Assembly: GCA_963794265.1 (NCBI GenBank)
Contig: CAWCDJ010000003.1
Coordinates: 248,001 to 312,000, forward strand
Reading direction: 5' to 3'
Origin: CAWCDJ01 sp963794265
GTDB taxonomy: Bacteria > Acidobacteriota > Terriglobia > Bryobacterales > Bryobacteraceae
Length of the DNA: 64,000 bases
Shown piece after piece: positions 1 through 9,166 of the stretch. The notes below the pieces were generated by a model. The model made no database searches, was not told where the DNA came from, and saw only the letters and a list, made by a program, of their open reading frames with translations. The first letter of the stretch is position 1. The number at the start of each line of letters is the position of its first letter. A program made the translations under genes and the position numbers.

Positions 1-2
1 GT

Positions 3-1562
3 ATCACAGCCGCCCGCCTGATGCCCGACGGCCGCAGCGTGATCTATGCGGCTGCCTGGGATGGCGGCGTGCCGCGTCTCTACCTCGGTACCACCGGCAG
101 CCCCGAGGCGCGCGACCTGAATGCGCCGCCGGACAGCCGCCTGCTCGCGGTATCCTCCCTGTCCGACCTGGCACTCCTTGTGGGCCCGTTCAACCCCGAC
201 GGTTCGGGGACGCTCTCCCGCACCTCTCTGGCCGGCGGTCAATCACGTGGCCTGCTGGATAACGTGCTGTTCGCGGATTGGTCGCCCGACGGCTCCGAGA
301 TGGCGGTGATGCGCCGGATCGGCGGAGTCGGGCGCATCGAATACCCCATCGGTAAGGTTCTCTACCAGAGCGAGTGGCTGCGGCCGGAAATCCGCGTCTC
401 CCCGGACGGCCGGCGCGTGGCGTTCGCCAGCTACGACCACGGCTCCGCGATCCGGATCGCCACCGTGGACCGAACCGGCAAGGTGCAAATGCTCGGGGTC
501 GTCTCGGGCCAGACCTCACAGCCCGGATCGCCCGACCTCTGCTGGACGCGCGACGGCCGGGAGATCTGGTTCCGCTCTTTCGACGAGAACGCGCGGAACA
601 CGATTCTGGCCATCGATCTGAGCGGCAAGCTGCGGGTGGTGGCGCGGTTTCCGGCTCGCATCAGCCTGTACGATATCGGCGCCGGCGGCCATGTGCTGCT
701 CGCGACAGACAGCGGCCGCATGGGCATCCGGGCCCTCGCGCCCGGCGAAAGCGTCGAGCGCGATCTTTCCTCGCTCGAATCCAGCCTGCTGCGCGACATG
801 ACGCCCGATGGCCGCGTCATCCTGGTCGACGTCCTGGGCGAAAGCGGCGGTCCGAAGGGCAGCATTTATTGGAGGCTCACCGACGGTTCGCCGCCAGTTC
901 GCCTGGGCGACGGCTATGCTTTTGCCGTCTCCCCGGACGGCAAGTGGGTCACGGGTTACTCGTCTCGAGAAGATCTCACGCGGATGTACGAACTCATGCC
1001 GACCGGCCCCGGCGAGACCGTGCCGCTTTCGTTTCCGCAACTGCCCTCGAAGATGGGCGTCGTTACGGCGTGGCTGCCCGGAGACGGCAACTATCTGGTG
1101 GGCGGCCCTTCCAAAACCGGGAAATGGCAACTCTATTTGTGGAACCGGCCGGCCAATTCGCTGCGACCGGTTTCCCCGGACGACATGCGGGACAGCCTGC
1201 CGCTGGTCGCTCCCGGTGGTCAGCGCTTTGCCGCGGCCAGCCCTTCGCTCGGGTGGCTGGTTTGTGCCGTCGCCAACGGCGGCTGCCGCCCCATCCCCGG
1301 ATTAACTCATCACGATCTGCCCGTGGGTTGGAGCCAGGACGGGAAGTCCATTTACGTCGTAATGCACCACGACGAGAACCGCCTCTTTATGGTGTCGCTG
1401 ATCGACGTTGCAACCGGAGCCCGCACACCGTGGAAGCAGATCCGCCCGGCCGTGATGGTGGATGAGGTATCGAACCTGAAGCTCACCCCCGATGGCCGGG
1501 CCTATGCCTACAATTACTCGACGTCTCGCTCCGATCTATACCTGGCCGGGGGAGTTCAGTAA
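3..1562 (+). CDS. PD40/WD40-type beta-propeller protein, 5' end outside window
   Basis: The reading frame is already open at base 3, so the true start lies upstream; about 519 residues are visible. The protein is built of repeated PD40-like blades. The hallmark (S/T)PDG or close variants recurs at least eight times (LMPDGRSVIYAA, WSPDGSEMAVM, VSPDGRRVAFAS, MTPDGRVILVD, VSPDGKWVTGY, WSQDGKSIYVV, LTPDGRAYAY). This is the TolB-like propeller fold. In Acidobacteria such propellers are often the C-terminal half of membrane Ser/Thr kinases or free periplasmic proteins, and the missing N-terminus prevents a choice. It converges on the broken TonB receptor gene with a hairpin between them. The propeller call is firm; the function is unknown. 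Confidence 0.8.
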   Translation: MTAARLMPDGRSVIYAAAWDGGVPRLYLGTTGSPEARDLNAPPDSRLLAVSSLSDLALLVGPFNPDGSGTLSRTSLAGGQSRGLLDNVLFADWSPDGSEMAVMRRIGGVGRIEYPIGKVLYQSEWLRPEIRVSPDGRRVAFASYDHGSAIRIATVDRTGKVQMLGVVSGQTSQPGSPDLCWTRDGREIWFRSFDENARNTILAIDLSGKLRVVARFPARISLYDIGAGGHVLLATDSGRMGIRALAPGESVERDLSSLESSLLRDMTPDGRVILVDVLGESGGPKGSIYWRLTDGSPPVRLGDGYAFAVSPDGKWVTGYSSREDLTRMYELMPTGPGETVPLSFPQLPSKMGVVTAWLPGDGNYLVGGPSKTGKWQLYLWNRPANSLRPVSPDDMRDSLPLVAPGGQRFAAASPSLGWLVCAVANGGCRPIPGLTHHDLPVGWSQDGKSIYVVMHHDENRLFMVSLIDVATGARTPWKQIRPAVMVDEVSNLKLTPDGRAYAYNYSTSRSDLYLAGGVQ

Positions 1563-1593
1563 GTAGGATAGGCCTCCCGCCTGTTCGTGCAGA

Positions 1594-1620
1594 AAGGGGC
1601 CTGAGAAACTCCGGCCCCTT
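1594..1620. terminator. Candidate bidirectional terminator hairpin
   Basis: A perfect 8-bp stem (AAGGGGCC / GGCCCCTT) with an 11-nt loop lies between two convergent genes, 31 bp after the propeller stop and just before the receptor stop. There is no long T-run, so it is a plausible but unproven bidirectional terminator. Confidence 0.5.
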
Positions 1621-4597
1621 CCCTACTTAGAAGTGGATCCGAAGCCCGAACTGCATCTGGCGCGGCGTGTTTTGCTGTCCAGGTGTGTAATACGGGTTGT
1701 TAGAGCCAAACACGCCGAAATTGGCGGGGTCGCTGATGTCCAGGTAGGGGTCGCCCAATTGAGTGTGATTCAGCAGATTCGTGAATTGGAACATCAGGGT
1801 GGCGCCTACGCGCCCTTCCTTCCAGATGCCGATGTCCTTGGAGACGGTGGCGTCCAGGTTCCAGGTCGGCATGCCTCGGACCACGCCTCCGCCGCCGCAA
1901 CTAGTGTCGTACCCCAGGACGCACGGCCGGAACTCCTTGTAGACCTGGTCCGGATTCGCGAACATGTTGATGCCGTTGCCGCCGTTGCTCGGGTTCGAAT
2001 TGACGCCCGCGCCGCTCGAAGAGTTCGCTACGTTGACACCGTACAGCGCGCTGTTGCCGCCGGTGTACGGGGCTGCCAGCACCGCGCCGTCCGCTACCAG
2101 TGAATTGTTCGCGTTCGTGCTGCCGGTGTTGCAGTTCATCTCGCCGAACGATTCACAGCCGCCGTTGTAATTGAAGATGCCCAGCGGCTGTCCGCTCTTT
2201 GCCGTGAAGATAGGCGCGATCGACCATCCTCCTAACAGGTGGCCCACCAAGCCCCTTTGCGATCGGAAGAATGGGTCCTGCCACAACATCGTCATGTTGT
2301 AGATGAACTTATAGTCGAAGAACTGCGGCCCATAGTTGGCCTGAATGTTCCAGGGATCGAGCACGCTATACGAACTCGTGGCCTGCGAAGAGTTGCCGGT
2401 GCCGAGCGCGCGAGCCCAGGTAAAATTCGAGCGCGCGGTCAACCCGTGCCAGTCGTGCATGGTAAGCGAGACGTACGCCGCGTTGTAATTGCCGAAGCCC
2501 ACCGACGTGTTGTAATACACCGCCGAAAGCTGGCCGGCCGGAATCGCCGAGGAGGGGCTGCTGGGCATGGTTCGGCCCAAGGTCCACGAGGAAGCTCCGT
2601 TCAGCGCAGACCACAGCTGATACACCTGGTTGTTCGAGATCATGCCGTTCATCGTCCCGTTGTTCGCCACCGCCGCCGTGCAGCTTGCATATCCCCGGCA
2701 GAACGACGAATTGGGGCCGCCTAAGGCATTCTCGAAGAACGCTTGAGGCGCGACATTGACCGTACCGCTGCCGGCCGCCGCAACCGCGAAGTAAGTCTGA
2801 GCGAACGCCTGGGCGAAACTCTGGCCGCCCAGCGTGGTCATATAGGGAACCGCGTCTATGTCGACCTGCTGCCATTCGTTCCGGATGAGGCGGCCAATGT
2901 AGCCGACCTCCAGAATGGCGTGCGAGGACAGTTCGCGCTGGATGCTGAGGTTGAAATTGTCCGTGCGCGCGGGCCGGAAATTCGGGTCAAGCACGGAGCC
3001 TGAGCCCGACGCCGCGTTCCCGCCGATGCCCGGCACATAGGGCTGTGGCAGCGTCTGGGAGAGCCCTGGAAGCGGGGCGCTCATGCCGTCCGTACCGATG
3101 CGGAACCCCGTGGTCGGATCGAGGGCCCCGTTCCCCAGGCACTGGCCGGTGCTGCTCGGATAACAGGATACCGCCTGGCCCAGGCCGGTGCCCAGCAGCG
3201 GAACCAGCACCAGGCCGACGCCGTTCAAACGGCTGAACACCCGGCTGTAGCCGGCGCGGATCACGGTCTTCCCGTTCCCCATCAGGTCGCCCAAGAGTCC
3301 GTTGTTGAAGCTGGGATTCCAGGCCACCGCGAGGTGCGGGCTCACGCCGCCGTAAAAGGGATTGTAGGGATACTTGGTGCTGGCGCCGGTCACGTTCCTG
3401 ACTGTCGCCCAAGCCACCGTCGGATTGTAAACCTGCCCCTTCAGGGCGGCCGCCTGGCGAGCGTTCAGGTAATCGGTGACGTTGAGCGGATGCCCGCTGG
3501 TGTCCGTCAGCTCCACCTGTTTCCCGTTCTGTTCGTAGGGCGGCATTTCCACCGTATAGCCCACGCCGTAAGATAGAGTGACGCTTGGCTTCATGTGCCA
3601 GGTATCCGTGAAATAGATGTTGTATGACGGAATGGTGCTCTGGTCATACATAAACGAACCCGGCGGCTGCAGTGTAAGTTGCTGCCCGCTGCGCGTGAAG
3701 AGGTCCTGCGACTGATTCACAATTCCCAGCACTTCCGAGTACAGCTTGTTATAGGTGCTGATCTGGCTGGTGGGAACGCCAGCCGGGCGATACGCGGAGG
3801 GATAAGTCATGCCGCCGCCGCTGGTGATCTGGTACACGGGCGCGTTCATGATGCCCTGGCCGTTATCGTTGCGCAGGTGATAATCGAAATTACGTTCATA
3901 CATGCCGCCGAAGGTAATCAGGTGGTTGCCCCGGATCTTAGTCACGTCGTCGCGAAGCATTTTATCCTGACCGTCCCAAAAGCGCTGGCGGACATTCTGG
4001 GTGTTTACGTTATAGGGAATCAGGGCACTGGACGACTCCCCGCCGATTTCGAGAGCGCCGCCCAGCCCCGGCAATTGAGGGGGCGCGGCGGAAGTACCCC
4101 ACTGCCAGAAATTCCGCAGATAGCTGAAGCGGAAATCATTCGTGGTGGTGGGCGAGATGTTGGTGGTCAGGCCGGCCACCCACAAGCTGGGTTGTTGCGG
4201 CCGGACCGCCCTTGCGGCGGGCGTGCCCAGAGTATCGCCGGCCAGTGCGCCCCCGATATCCACCTGCTGCGTTCCCAGGCTCACCAGCTTGAAATCGCGA
4301 TAGCTCGACATGAACCGCCACTTATCGTTGAAATCATGGTCGATGCGCGCGGTGTACTGGTTAGACGTGAGGGGCTCGGATACAACGCCCTGGTAATTCA
4401 GCGTATTGTAGTGATCGCCGCCGGTGGTCGTGTTGGGCAGCGGCATATACTTCTGCCAAAGCTGAGATACCTGCGAATTCAAACCGAGACCGCGGGGATC
4501 GCATGACCCGTTCGGGCAAACCGCCGGTTGTAAGTGACGCCGTTCACCGTGACCGGGGCGTTGTTCAGGTTGTAAGGCACGTACCCGGCCGATCCTT

Positions 4598-4606
4598 CAT
4601 TGATAA
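4598..4606. repeat. Target-site duplication, copy 1
   Basis: The sequence CATTGATAA directly abuts one end of the insertion sequence and is repeated at the other end (5914-5922). Eight bp is usual for ISL3 elements; the ninth matching base may belong to the duplication or be chance. Confidence 0.85.
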
Positions 4607-4629
4607 GGCGCTTCCGGCTATTTAGTGGC
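4607..4629. repeat. IS terminal inverted repeat (transposase 3' side)
   Basis: It starts GGCGCTTCCGG and ends TAGTGGC. It lies beyond the transposase stop and pairs imperfectly with 5892-5913. Confidence 0.75.
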
Positions 4630-5862
4630 CTCAGGGGCCAGGTCGAGACCGCCACAGTGGAAGTAGATGGCATGGACAAAGTTCTGCCGGTTGCGGAACC
4701 CCCGCGCCGTGTACTTCACCCATTGAATTTTGGCATTGATCGATTCGCTACTCGCGTTCGTGATGCGGTGCCGGAGATACGTAATGATGTTCTCGAAGCG
4801 TCGCTTGAGCATTCGTGCCACTTCGATCATCGGTTTCAGTCGACTCCGTACCGCCCACCCGTGCCACCAGCGGAAATGCTTCCTCGCCGGCCGTTCGTAG
4901 ATGTAATCGTATAGCGCCATGGCGGTCTCCTTCAGCGCCCAGGCACGTGCCGTTTTCAATTCGCTGTTTCGCAGTCCGGCGAATTCCTTGCGGTCCTCCG
5001 GTTCCATCTTTGCTGGGTTCCGCAGCCAGTCATAGCGTGTCCCGGCCAAGCGGTCATCTCCGGCAGCCTTCAAGCTTTTGTGTTCTTTCCGTCGCACCTT
5101 GTCCACGGCATCGCCCAGATGTTTGGCGACATGGAACTTGTCGAACACGATCTTGCCGTCCGCTTCAGGCATGTGCTCCCGCACCGAGGCGATGTATGGG
5201 TCCCACATGTCCATCGCCACGGCTCGAATACCGCTGATTTGCTCAGCCGTCAGCGTTTCCCAAAACCCGTCCAAGCTGCTCTGCTTCCGATCTTCGGCCA
5301 CGTACAGCACGCGCCCTCGGATCAGATCATTCACCAGAGTCAGGTAGCTGTGTCCTTTCCGAAACGCCTTCTCATCCACGCCGATTTCGCTCACCAGTTC
5401 CGCTTGGCGCCGCCCCAAACCACGTTGCACCGCACGTTCCATGATGCCGTGGATCTCATCCCAACTCAGTTGCAATAATCCGGCGACGGCCTTCTGGCTC
5501 GCCGCCTTCAACCACTCGATCGCCAGCGCCTCGAACAGCGCCGTAAAGCGACTCGACGGTTCCGCCCAGGGAAGCTTGACTACCTTGACACCGTGCTCAC
5601 GACATTCGGCGCGCGGCGGCTCGGCGTGCAGGATCGTCTGGTATTGGCAAGTGTCCAGATGCCGCCAGCGCCTCTCCGGCTGGTGATCGTAGAGCTTGCA
5701 ACTCGCGCCACATTCCGGACAGGGCCAGTCGATCATCTCGTGGTGCCGCAGATAAACATGGATCTCGCCAGCCTCCAACTTCAGGTCCACCGAGTCCACA
5801 AACCAGGGAGCCTCGATCCCGAGAATGCGCCGATAGAGTTCGTGATCCTGCATCGACGGCAT
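4618..5862 (-). CDS. ISL3-family transposase
   Basis: A 414-residue transposase that catalyses DDE-type transposition of its own element. An N-terminal zinc-ribbon-like region has C48-x2-C51, C72 and C87. A helix-turn-helix region follows (about 115-150, with LLQLSWDEIHGIM). The catalytic triad is readable as D163 (in GVDEKAFRKGHSY), D218 (in AVAMDMWDPY) and E373 (in NASSESINAKIQ). The C-terminal RGFRNRQNF stretch is characteristic of ISL3 (IS204/IS1001/IS1096/IS1165) enzymes. Length and motifs are complete, with no internal stop. The ATG at 5862 lies about 50 bp inside the left end, as expected for a one-gene element. Its stop lies inside the terminal repeat region. Confidence 0.95.
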   Translation of the reverse strand: MPSMQDHELYRRILGIEAPWFVDSVDLKLEAGEIHVYLRHHEMIDWPCPECGASCKLYDHQPERRWRHLDTCQYQTILHAEPPRAECREHGVKVVKLPWAEPSSRFTALFEALAIEWLKAASQKAVAGLLQLSWDEIHGIMERAVQRGLGRRQAELVSEIGVDEKAFRKGHSYLTLVNDLIRGRVLYVAEDRKQSSLDGFWETLTAEQISGIRAVAMDMWDPYIASVREHMPEADGKIVFDKFHVAKHLGDAVDKVRRKEHKSLKAAGDDRLAGTRYDWLRNPAKMEPEDRKEFAGLRNSELKTARAWALKETAMALYDYIYERPARKHFRWWHGWAVRSRLKPMIEVARMLKRRFENIITYLRHRITNASSESINAKIQWVKYTARGFRNRQNFVHAIYFHCGGLDLAPEATK

Positions 5863-5891
5863 TGTCGCATGGAGCCGACCGGCGGCATCAA

Positions 5892-5913
5892 CCCACTACG
5901 ATCCCGGAATTCC
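5892..5913. repeat. IS terminal inverted repeat (transposase 5' side)
   Basis: Read on the minus strand it starts GGAATTCCGGGATCG and ends TAGTGGG. It is the partner of 4607-4629. Confidence 0.75.
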
Positions 5914-5922
5914 CATTGATAA
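5914..5922. repeat. Target-site duplication, copy 2
   Basis: A second copy of CATTGATAA, inside the N-terminal part of the receptor gene, immediately outside the insertion sequence. Confidence 0.85.
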
Positions 5923-7013
5923 AGATGACGCCGGCGCGCATCGTCGCAGTGGGCACTGCCCTGTTGTAGACCGCCGATTTAGGGTAACGGTAGCCCTCAA
6001 AATTGAAAAAACCGAACCACTTGCCGCCCGGGAAATTCTTGGGGACAATCGGCCCGCCGATCGCCGTTCCAAAGCGATTGTTGTGAGTGATCGGCAGCGG
6101 CGTATACCCCAGAGACCCGGAAGCCGTATGGTTGTTGTCCCACGAGTTCGCCGCGCCCACGTCGCTCGCAAAGTAATATTCGTAAGCCGACCCGTGAATG
6201 CTGCTGGTGCCGCGCTTGGTCACCATCTGCACCTGGCTCCCGGACGAACCGTTGAAATCCGCGGTCTGTCCGCTGGTTGCCACCTTGAACTCCTCGACGC
6301 TCTCGACGGGTGTAGGCAACACGCCGGAGGGAGCTCCATTGCTGGCGAAGCTTCCGGTATAATCCCGCATGCTGCCGTCCATATCGTTGGAGTTATTGCC
6401 CCCATCGAGTTGGAAGGTGTTCTGGTCGTACATCGCCCCGGCGACGCTGCCCTCGGGGGTCACGCCGGGCTGGAAGATGGCGAAGGTGGATGCGTCGCGG
6501 CCCATGTTCGGCAGTTCCACCAACGATGGGCCCGTGATGGTGGTCCCGACCGTAGCATTCGTAGTCTGTAATTCTGCGCCCGCCGACGAAACTACTTCGA
6601 CGGTCGTGGCGGTCGAGCCGACCTCCAGTTTCGCATTGATCGTCAATACCAGGCCGACCTGTACGTGTTGCTGGCTGACCTTATAGACGGAAAACCCTGC
6701 TTTGCTCACGGAGATGTTGTAGGTGCCGGGCGGAACGCTTACGAACGTGTAGCGCCCGGTATCATTGCTCAAGGTCGTCAGCGCGATGTTGGTGGAAACA
6801 TCCGTGAGCTTCACTTCCGCTCCGGCGATGACGGCGTTCTGCTGATCCATCACCTGTCCGGAAACTGCTCCCGTGGATGCTGTTTGTGACCAGGCAGGCA
6901 CTCCGACCCCGAGCAGACTCGCAGCCAGTGCCATTCCCGAAATAAGTGAAGAGAATCTCCACTTGACAAGATGCATTGCCCCTCCTCCTCATCGTTATGT
7001 AGGCCAAAGCCTC

Positions 7014-7049
7014 GCCCCATAGGTGGAAGGCGGGCGTTGAGTATGGGGC
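7014..7049. terminator. Hairpin at the end of the flagellar minus operon
   Basis: A perfect 8-bp inverted repeat GCCCCATA / TATGGGGC with a 20-nt spacer lies in the 135-bp gap between the last flagellar-unit gene (stop at 7112) and the receptor start (6976), both read leftward. It could end flagellar transcription or act in the receptor leader. There is no T-run, so its role is uncertain. Confidence 0.35.
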
Positions 7050-7111
7050 AAATTGTACGGCCAGGTGGTCGCACTTGTCAACAAAATTTAGTGGGCAGCA
7101 CTTAGTGGGGC

Positions 7112-7498
7112 CTAGAAACTGCTCATCACGATGCGGTGCACCTTCACCAGAAGATCCACCTCCTGCATCGGAATATCCAGGGCCGTGGCGATCTCCTCCG
7201 GGCGATCGCCTCGCCGGTGCATGCGCAGGGCTTGCGACCGCTTGCTCAGATTGAGACCAGGTCTCAGGACGTTACCGGTGGCAGCCGGCTCGCGGCGCAA
7301 ATCGTTGATCTGTCCGCACAGTCCCTCGATCCGCTCCCGGAGTGCCTCCAATGCGGCTTCGTTCTCCTGCCGGGCCGAGTCGGAATGCTTCCGGGCGGCG
7401 GCCAGCAGCAGGCGGGTGCGCCACAGAACCAGAAGACTGAGGGCGATCGATCCCAGTGCCGCTCCACAGAGAACTGCCCACGCCAGAATATTGATCAT
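7112..7498 (-). CDS. Membrane-anchored DUF2802-like flagellar-locus protein
   Basis: A 128-residue protein with one N-terminal membrane helix (about residues 4-25), a charged coiled-coil segment (about 30-70) and a C-terminal helix-turn-helix-like motif (SKRSQALRMHRRGDRPEEIA … MQEVDLLVKVHR). That C-terminus resembles DUF2802, a family of unknown function found in flagellar/chemotaxis clusters of other bacteria. The start is the ATG at 7498, which overlaps the preceding stop by 4 nt (ATGA) and has AGGAG 6 nt upstream. It is the last gene of the flagellar minus operon. The helix-turn-helix look may be a protein-interaction fold rather than DNA binding. Confidence 0.65.
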   Translation of the reverse strand: MINILAWAVLCGAALGSIALSLLVLWRTRLLLAAARKHSDSARQENEAALEALRERIEGLCGQINDLRREPAATGNVLRPGLNLSKRSQALRMHRRGDRPEEIATALDIPMQEVDLLVKVHRIVMSSF

Positions 7499-8385
7499 GA
7501 GATGCTCCGGAGGCGGTCCTGCCGGCTGGCGATCTCCTGGATTCTCACGCCATAGTTCCCCTCCACCACCACCACCTCTCCGCGGGCGATCAGGCTGTGG
7601 TTCACCATCACCTCCACATGATCGTTCACCCCGCGGTTCAGCTCCACGATGGAACCGGTCGTGAGCTTCAGGACGTCTTTGAGGGGCAGGAGCGCCTTCC
7701 CAAACGAAATGCTGACCGGCAGGTCGACATCCAGCAGCAGCTCCATGGTGCGGGAATTGGGGAGAGGCTCGCGCGGCGGCGGAACGGGCTCGAGCACCGC
7801 GGGCACGGGCGCCTCCGCCGGAGCTTCGGGCGGGTTCGTGATTAGTTCCCGCAGTTTTGGGCTGAGCGTGAACAGCAGCGGAGCCAGCGTCGCTTCCGGC
7901 AGGCTGAGCGTCAGCAGGCCCCACTGCCTGGCCGACGGATCCGGAGCTCTTTCCACGCCCGCATCGCAGTTGACCTCCCGCCCCATTTCCGCGCCGATCG
8001 CCCGGGCCATGACCGAAAGAGACTGCCCGAGTATCTCGAACCAGGTGTTGCGGGCTTCTCCGAGCTCGATGGTTTCGAGACCCGCCGCTCTCAGTGTGAG
8101 GCCGCCGATATACTCCCACGCGGCACGCGGGGTTCCGACCCACAACATGGCCTCCGGCATCCGCTGGAAAGGCTGCTCCCACCACAAAATCTCCGCTTCC
8201 GCGCCCGGGCCGGCGGGACCGCCAATTTCCTCGATTGGCCCGGCGGCCGGCCTCCAGTTGATCTCCGGCTTCTGGTCCGCCATGGACTCGAGGACCTGTC
8301 CGAGGCCACCGGCCCACGCGTCCACCACCTGCCGCAGCTTCGGTTCTTCGTCGAGCGGCTTGTGGGCGTCCATTCCGGGATTCAT
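7495..8385 (-). CDS. FliN/FliY-family flagellar motor switch protein
   Basis: A 296-residue protein whose C-terminal 75 residues (about 215-290, with LLLDVDLPVSISFGKALLPL … GSIVELNRG … VVVEGNYGVRI) form a SpoA/FliN domain of the C-ring. The N-terminal 200 residues are weakly conserved and may correspond to a FliM/FliY-like middle region, joined by a Pro/Ala linker. It is a second FliN-type protein; a short one lies at 15631-15879. I chose the ATG at 8385 because it overlaps the fliA stop (ATGA) and has GGGAG 11 nt upstream. An in-frame ATG at 8415 is less likely. The role is probably direction switching or export docking at the motor base. Confidence 0.8.
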   Translation of the reverse strand: MNPGMDAHKPLDEEPKLRQVVDAWAGGLGQVLESMADQKPEINWRPAAGPIEEIGGPAGPGAEAEILWWEQPFQRMPEAMLWVGTPRAAWEYIGGLTLRAAGLETIELGEARNTWFEILGQSLSVMARAIGAEMGREVNCDAGVERAPDPSARQWGLLTLSLPEATLAPLLFTLSPKLRELITNPPEAPAEAPVPAVLEPVPPPREPLPNSRTMELLLDVDLPVSISFGKALLPLKDVLKLTTGSIVELNRGVNDHVEVMVNHSLIARGEVVVVEGNYGVRIQEIASRQDRLRSIS

Positions 8386-9137
8386 GCGAGCGCCACTCCC
8401 TTCGAACTTGGCCACTGCGCGGCAAGATGGCTGCGCAGCCGCAGAATCGCCTGCGATTTCAACTGCGAAATCCGGGATTCATGCAGGTTCACCACGGAGG
8501 CGATTTCCCGCAGCGTCAACTCTTCCTTGTAGTACAGGCTCAGGACCGTGCGCTCGATCGCGGGAATGCCGTCGATCCCCTCCGCCAGCAGGCGCTCCAG
8601 CTCCGATCGCTCCAGAATGGCCGAGGGCAGGTTCTCGCTTTCATCGGGGAGGTAGTGCAGAAGGTCCCGCCCCTGCTCCGTCCCCGAGTACTCCAGGCTG
8701 GCCACGTTCAACCCGCGGATTTCGACCAGCCACTCGTGATATTCCTCGAGCGAAATGGCGAGCTCGGCGGCGATTTCCTCTTCCGTGGGGGAACGCTGGG
8801 CGCGCTGTTCCACGGCGGCGATGGCAGCCTCGATCTGCTTGGATTGCCGCCGCTTCTGCCGCGGCGCCCAATCCAACCCCCGCAAACTGTCGAGAATCGC
8901 TCCGCGGATTTTGTACTCCGCGTAAGTCTTTAGTTTGACGTTGTGGCCGGCGTCAAAGTTGTCGATCGCGGAAATGAGCCCGATTACCCCGGTAGACACC
9001 AGATCCTCCAGGCTCACGCTTTCCGGCAGGCGTTCCTGAATGCGGCGCGCGATCAGGCGCACCTGCGGCAGATGCTCCAGGATCAGCCGCTCCCGTTCAC
9101 TGTCGCTCATTGCCGGCTGCGTCGCGTAGACGTACAT
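8382..9137 (-). CDS. fliA: Flagellar sigma factor FliA (sigma-28/WhiG type)
   Basis: An RNA polymerase sigma factor for late flagellar genes, 251 residues from the ATG at 9137. It has region 2 (LIARRIQERLPESVSLEDLV … GLISAIDNFD … FKTYAEYKIRG-like, here VKLKTYAEYKIRGAILD), region 3 (SPTEEEIAAELAISLEEY) and region 4 with a helix-turn-helix (LTLREIASVVNLHESRISQL). These features match the FliA/WhiG class. The frame is also open to a TTG at 9170 that would overlap the flhF stop by 4 nt, so the start is uncertain. It lies directly after flhF with no flhG between them. FliA normally acts with the anti-sigma factor FlgM, which is not seen here. Confidence 0.9.
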   Translation of the reverse strand: MYVYATQPAMSDSERERLILEHLPQVRLIARRIQERLPESVSLEDLVSTGVIGLISAIDNFDAGHNVKLKTYAEYKIRGAILDSLRGLDWAPRQKRRQSKQIEAAIAAVEQRAQRSPTEEEIAAELAISLEEYHEWLVEIRGLNVASLEYSGTEQGRDLLHYLPDESENLPSAILERSELERLLAEGIDGIPAIERTVLSLYYKEELTLREIASVVNLHESRISQLKSQAILRLRSHLAAQWPSSKGVALA

Positions 9138-9166
9138 ATCCGTGTCCCATTCACCCGGTAGCTCCC

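Larger units (their letters stand above)
4607..5913 (-). mobile_element. ISL3-family insertion sequence, about 1.3 kb
   Basis: The element is about 1,307 bp, holds a single transposase gene, has imperfect terminal inverted repeats of about 22 bp and is flanked by an 8-9 bp direct repeat. The ends align as GG-n-TTCCGG … TAGTGG (4607-4629 against the complement of 5892-5913), with roughly 16 of 22 positions matching after one gap. The GGcgCTTCC-type tip is typical of ISL3. It sits inside a receptor gene whose frame is restored by precise removal, so the insertion is probably recent. The transposase is intact, so the element may still be active. Confidence 0.9.
1627..6976 (-). pseudogene. TonB-dependent receptor (Oar-like), broken by an ISL3 insertion and a frameshift
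   Basis: The N-terminal part (6976 down to 5914) has a signal peptide, a carboxypeptidase-regulatory-like domain (about residues 33-120) and a plug domain (about 130-330). The C-terminal part (4606 down to 1627) is a large beta-barrel ending in the aromatic residue usual for outer-membrane barrels (…LRIHF). An insertion sequence at 4607-5913 separates them. Removing it together with one copy of the duplicated target joins the halves in frame (…VIFI-N-EGSAGYVPYNL…). A second lesion is a missing base near 4530: the frame reading TVNGVTYN must shift by one base to continue as PAVCPNGSCDPRGLG and then LNSQVSQLWQ. The intact protein would be about 1,345 residues. A GAGGAGGAGG ribosome-binding site lies just before the ATG. 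Such receptors probably import large or complexed nutrients; the substrate is unknown. Confidence 0.9.

Noticed and set aside
7112..8425. A single 437-residue protein covering the FliN/FliY-like region and the membrane protein
   Set aside because: Only its last 128 residues make sense; the rest is an out-of-frame reading of the FliN/FliY-like gene.
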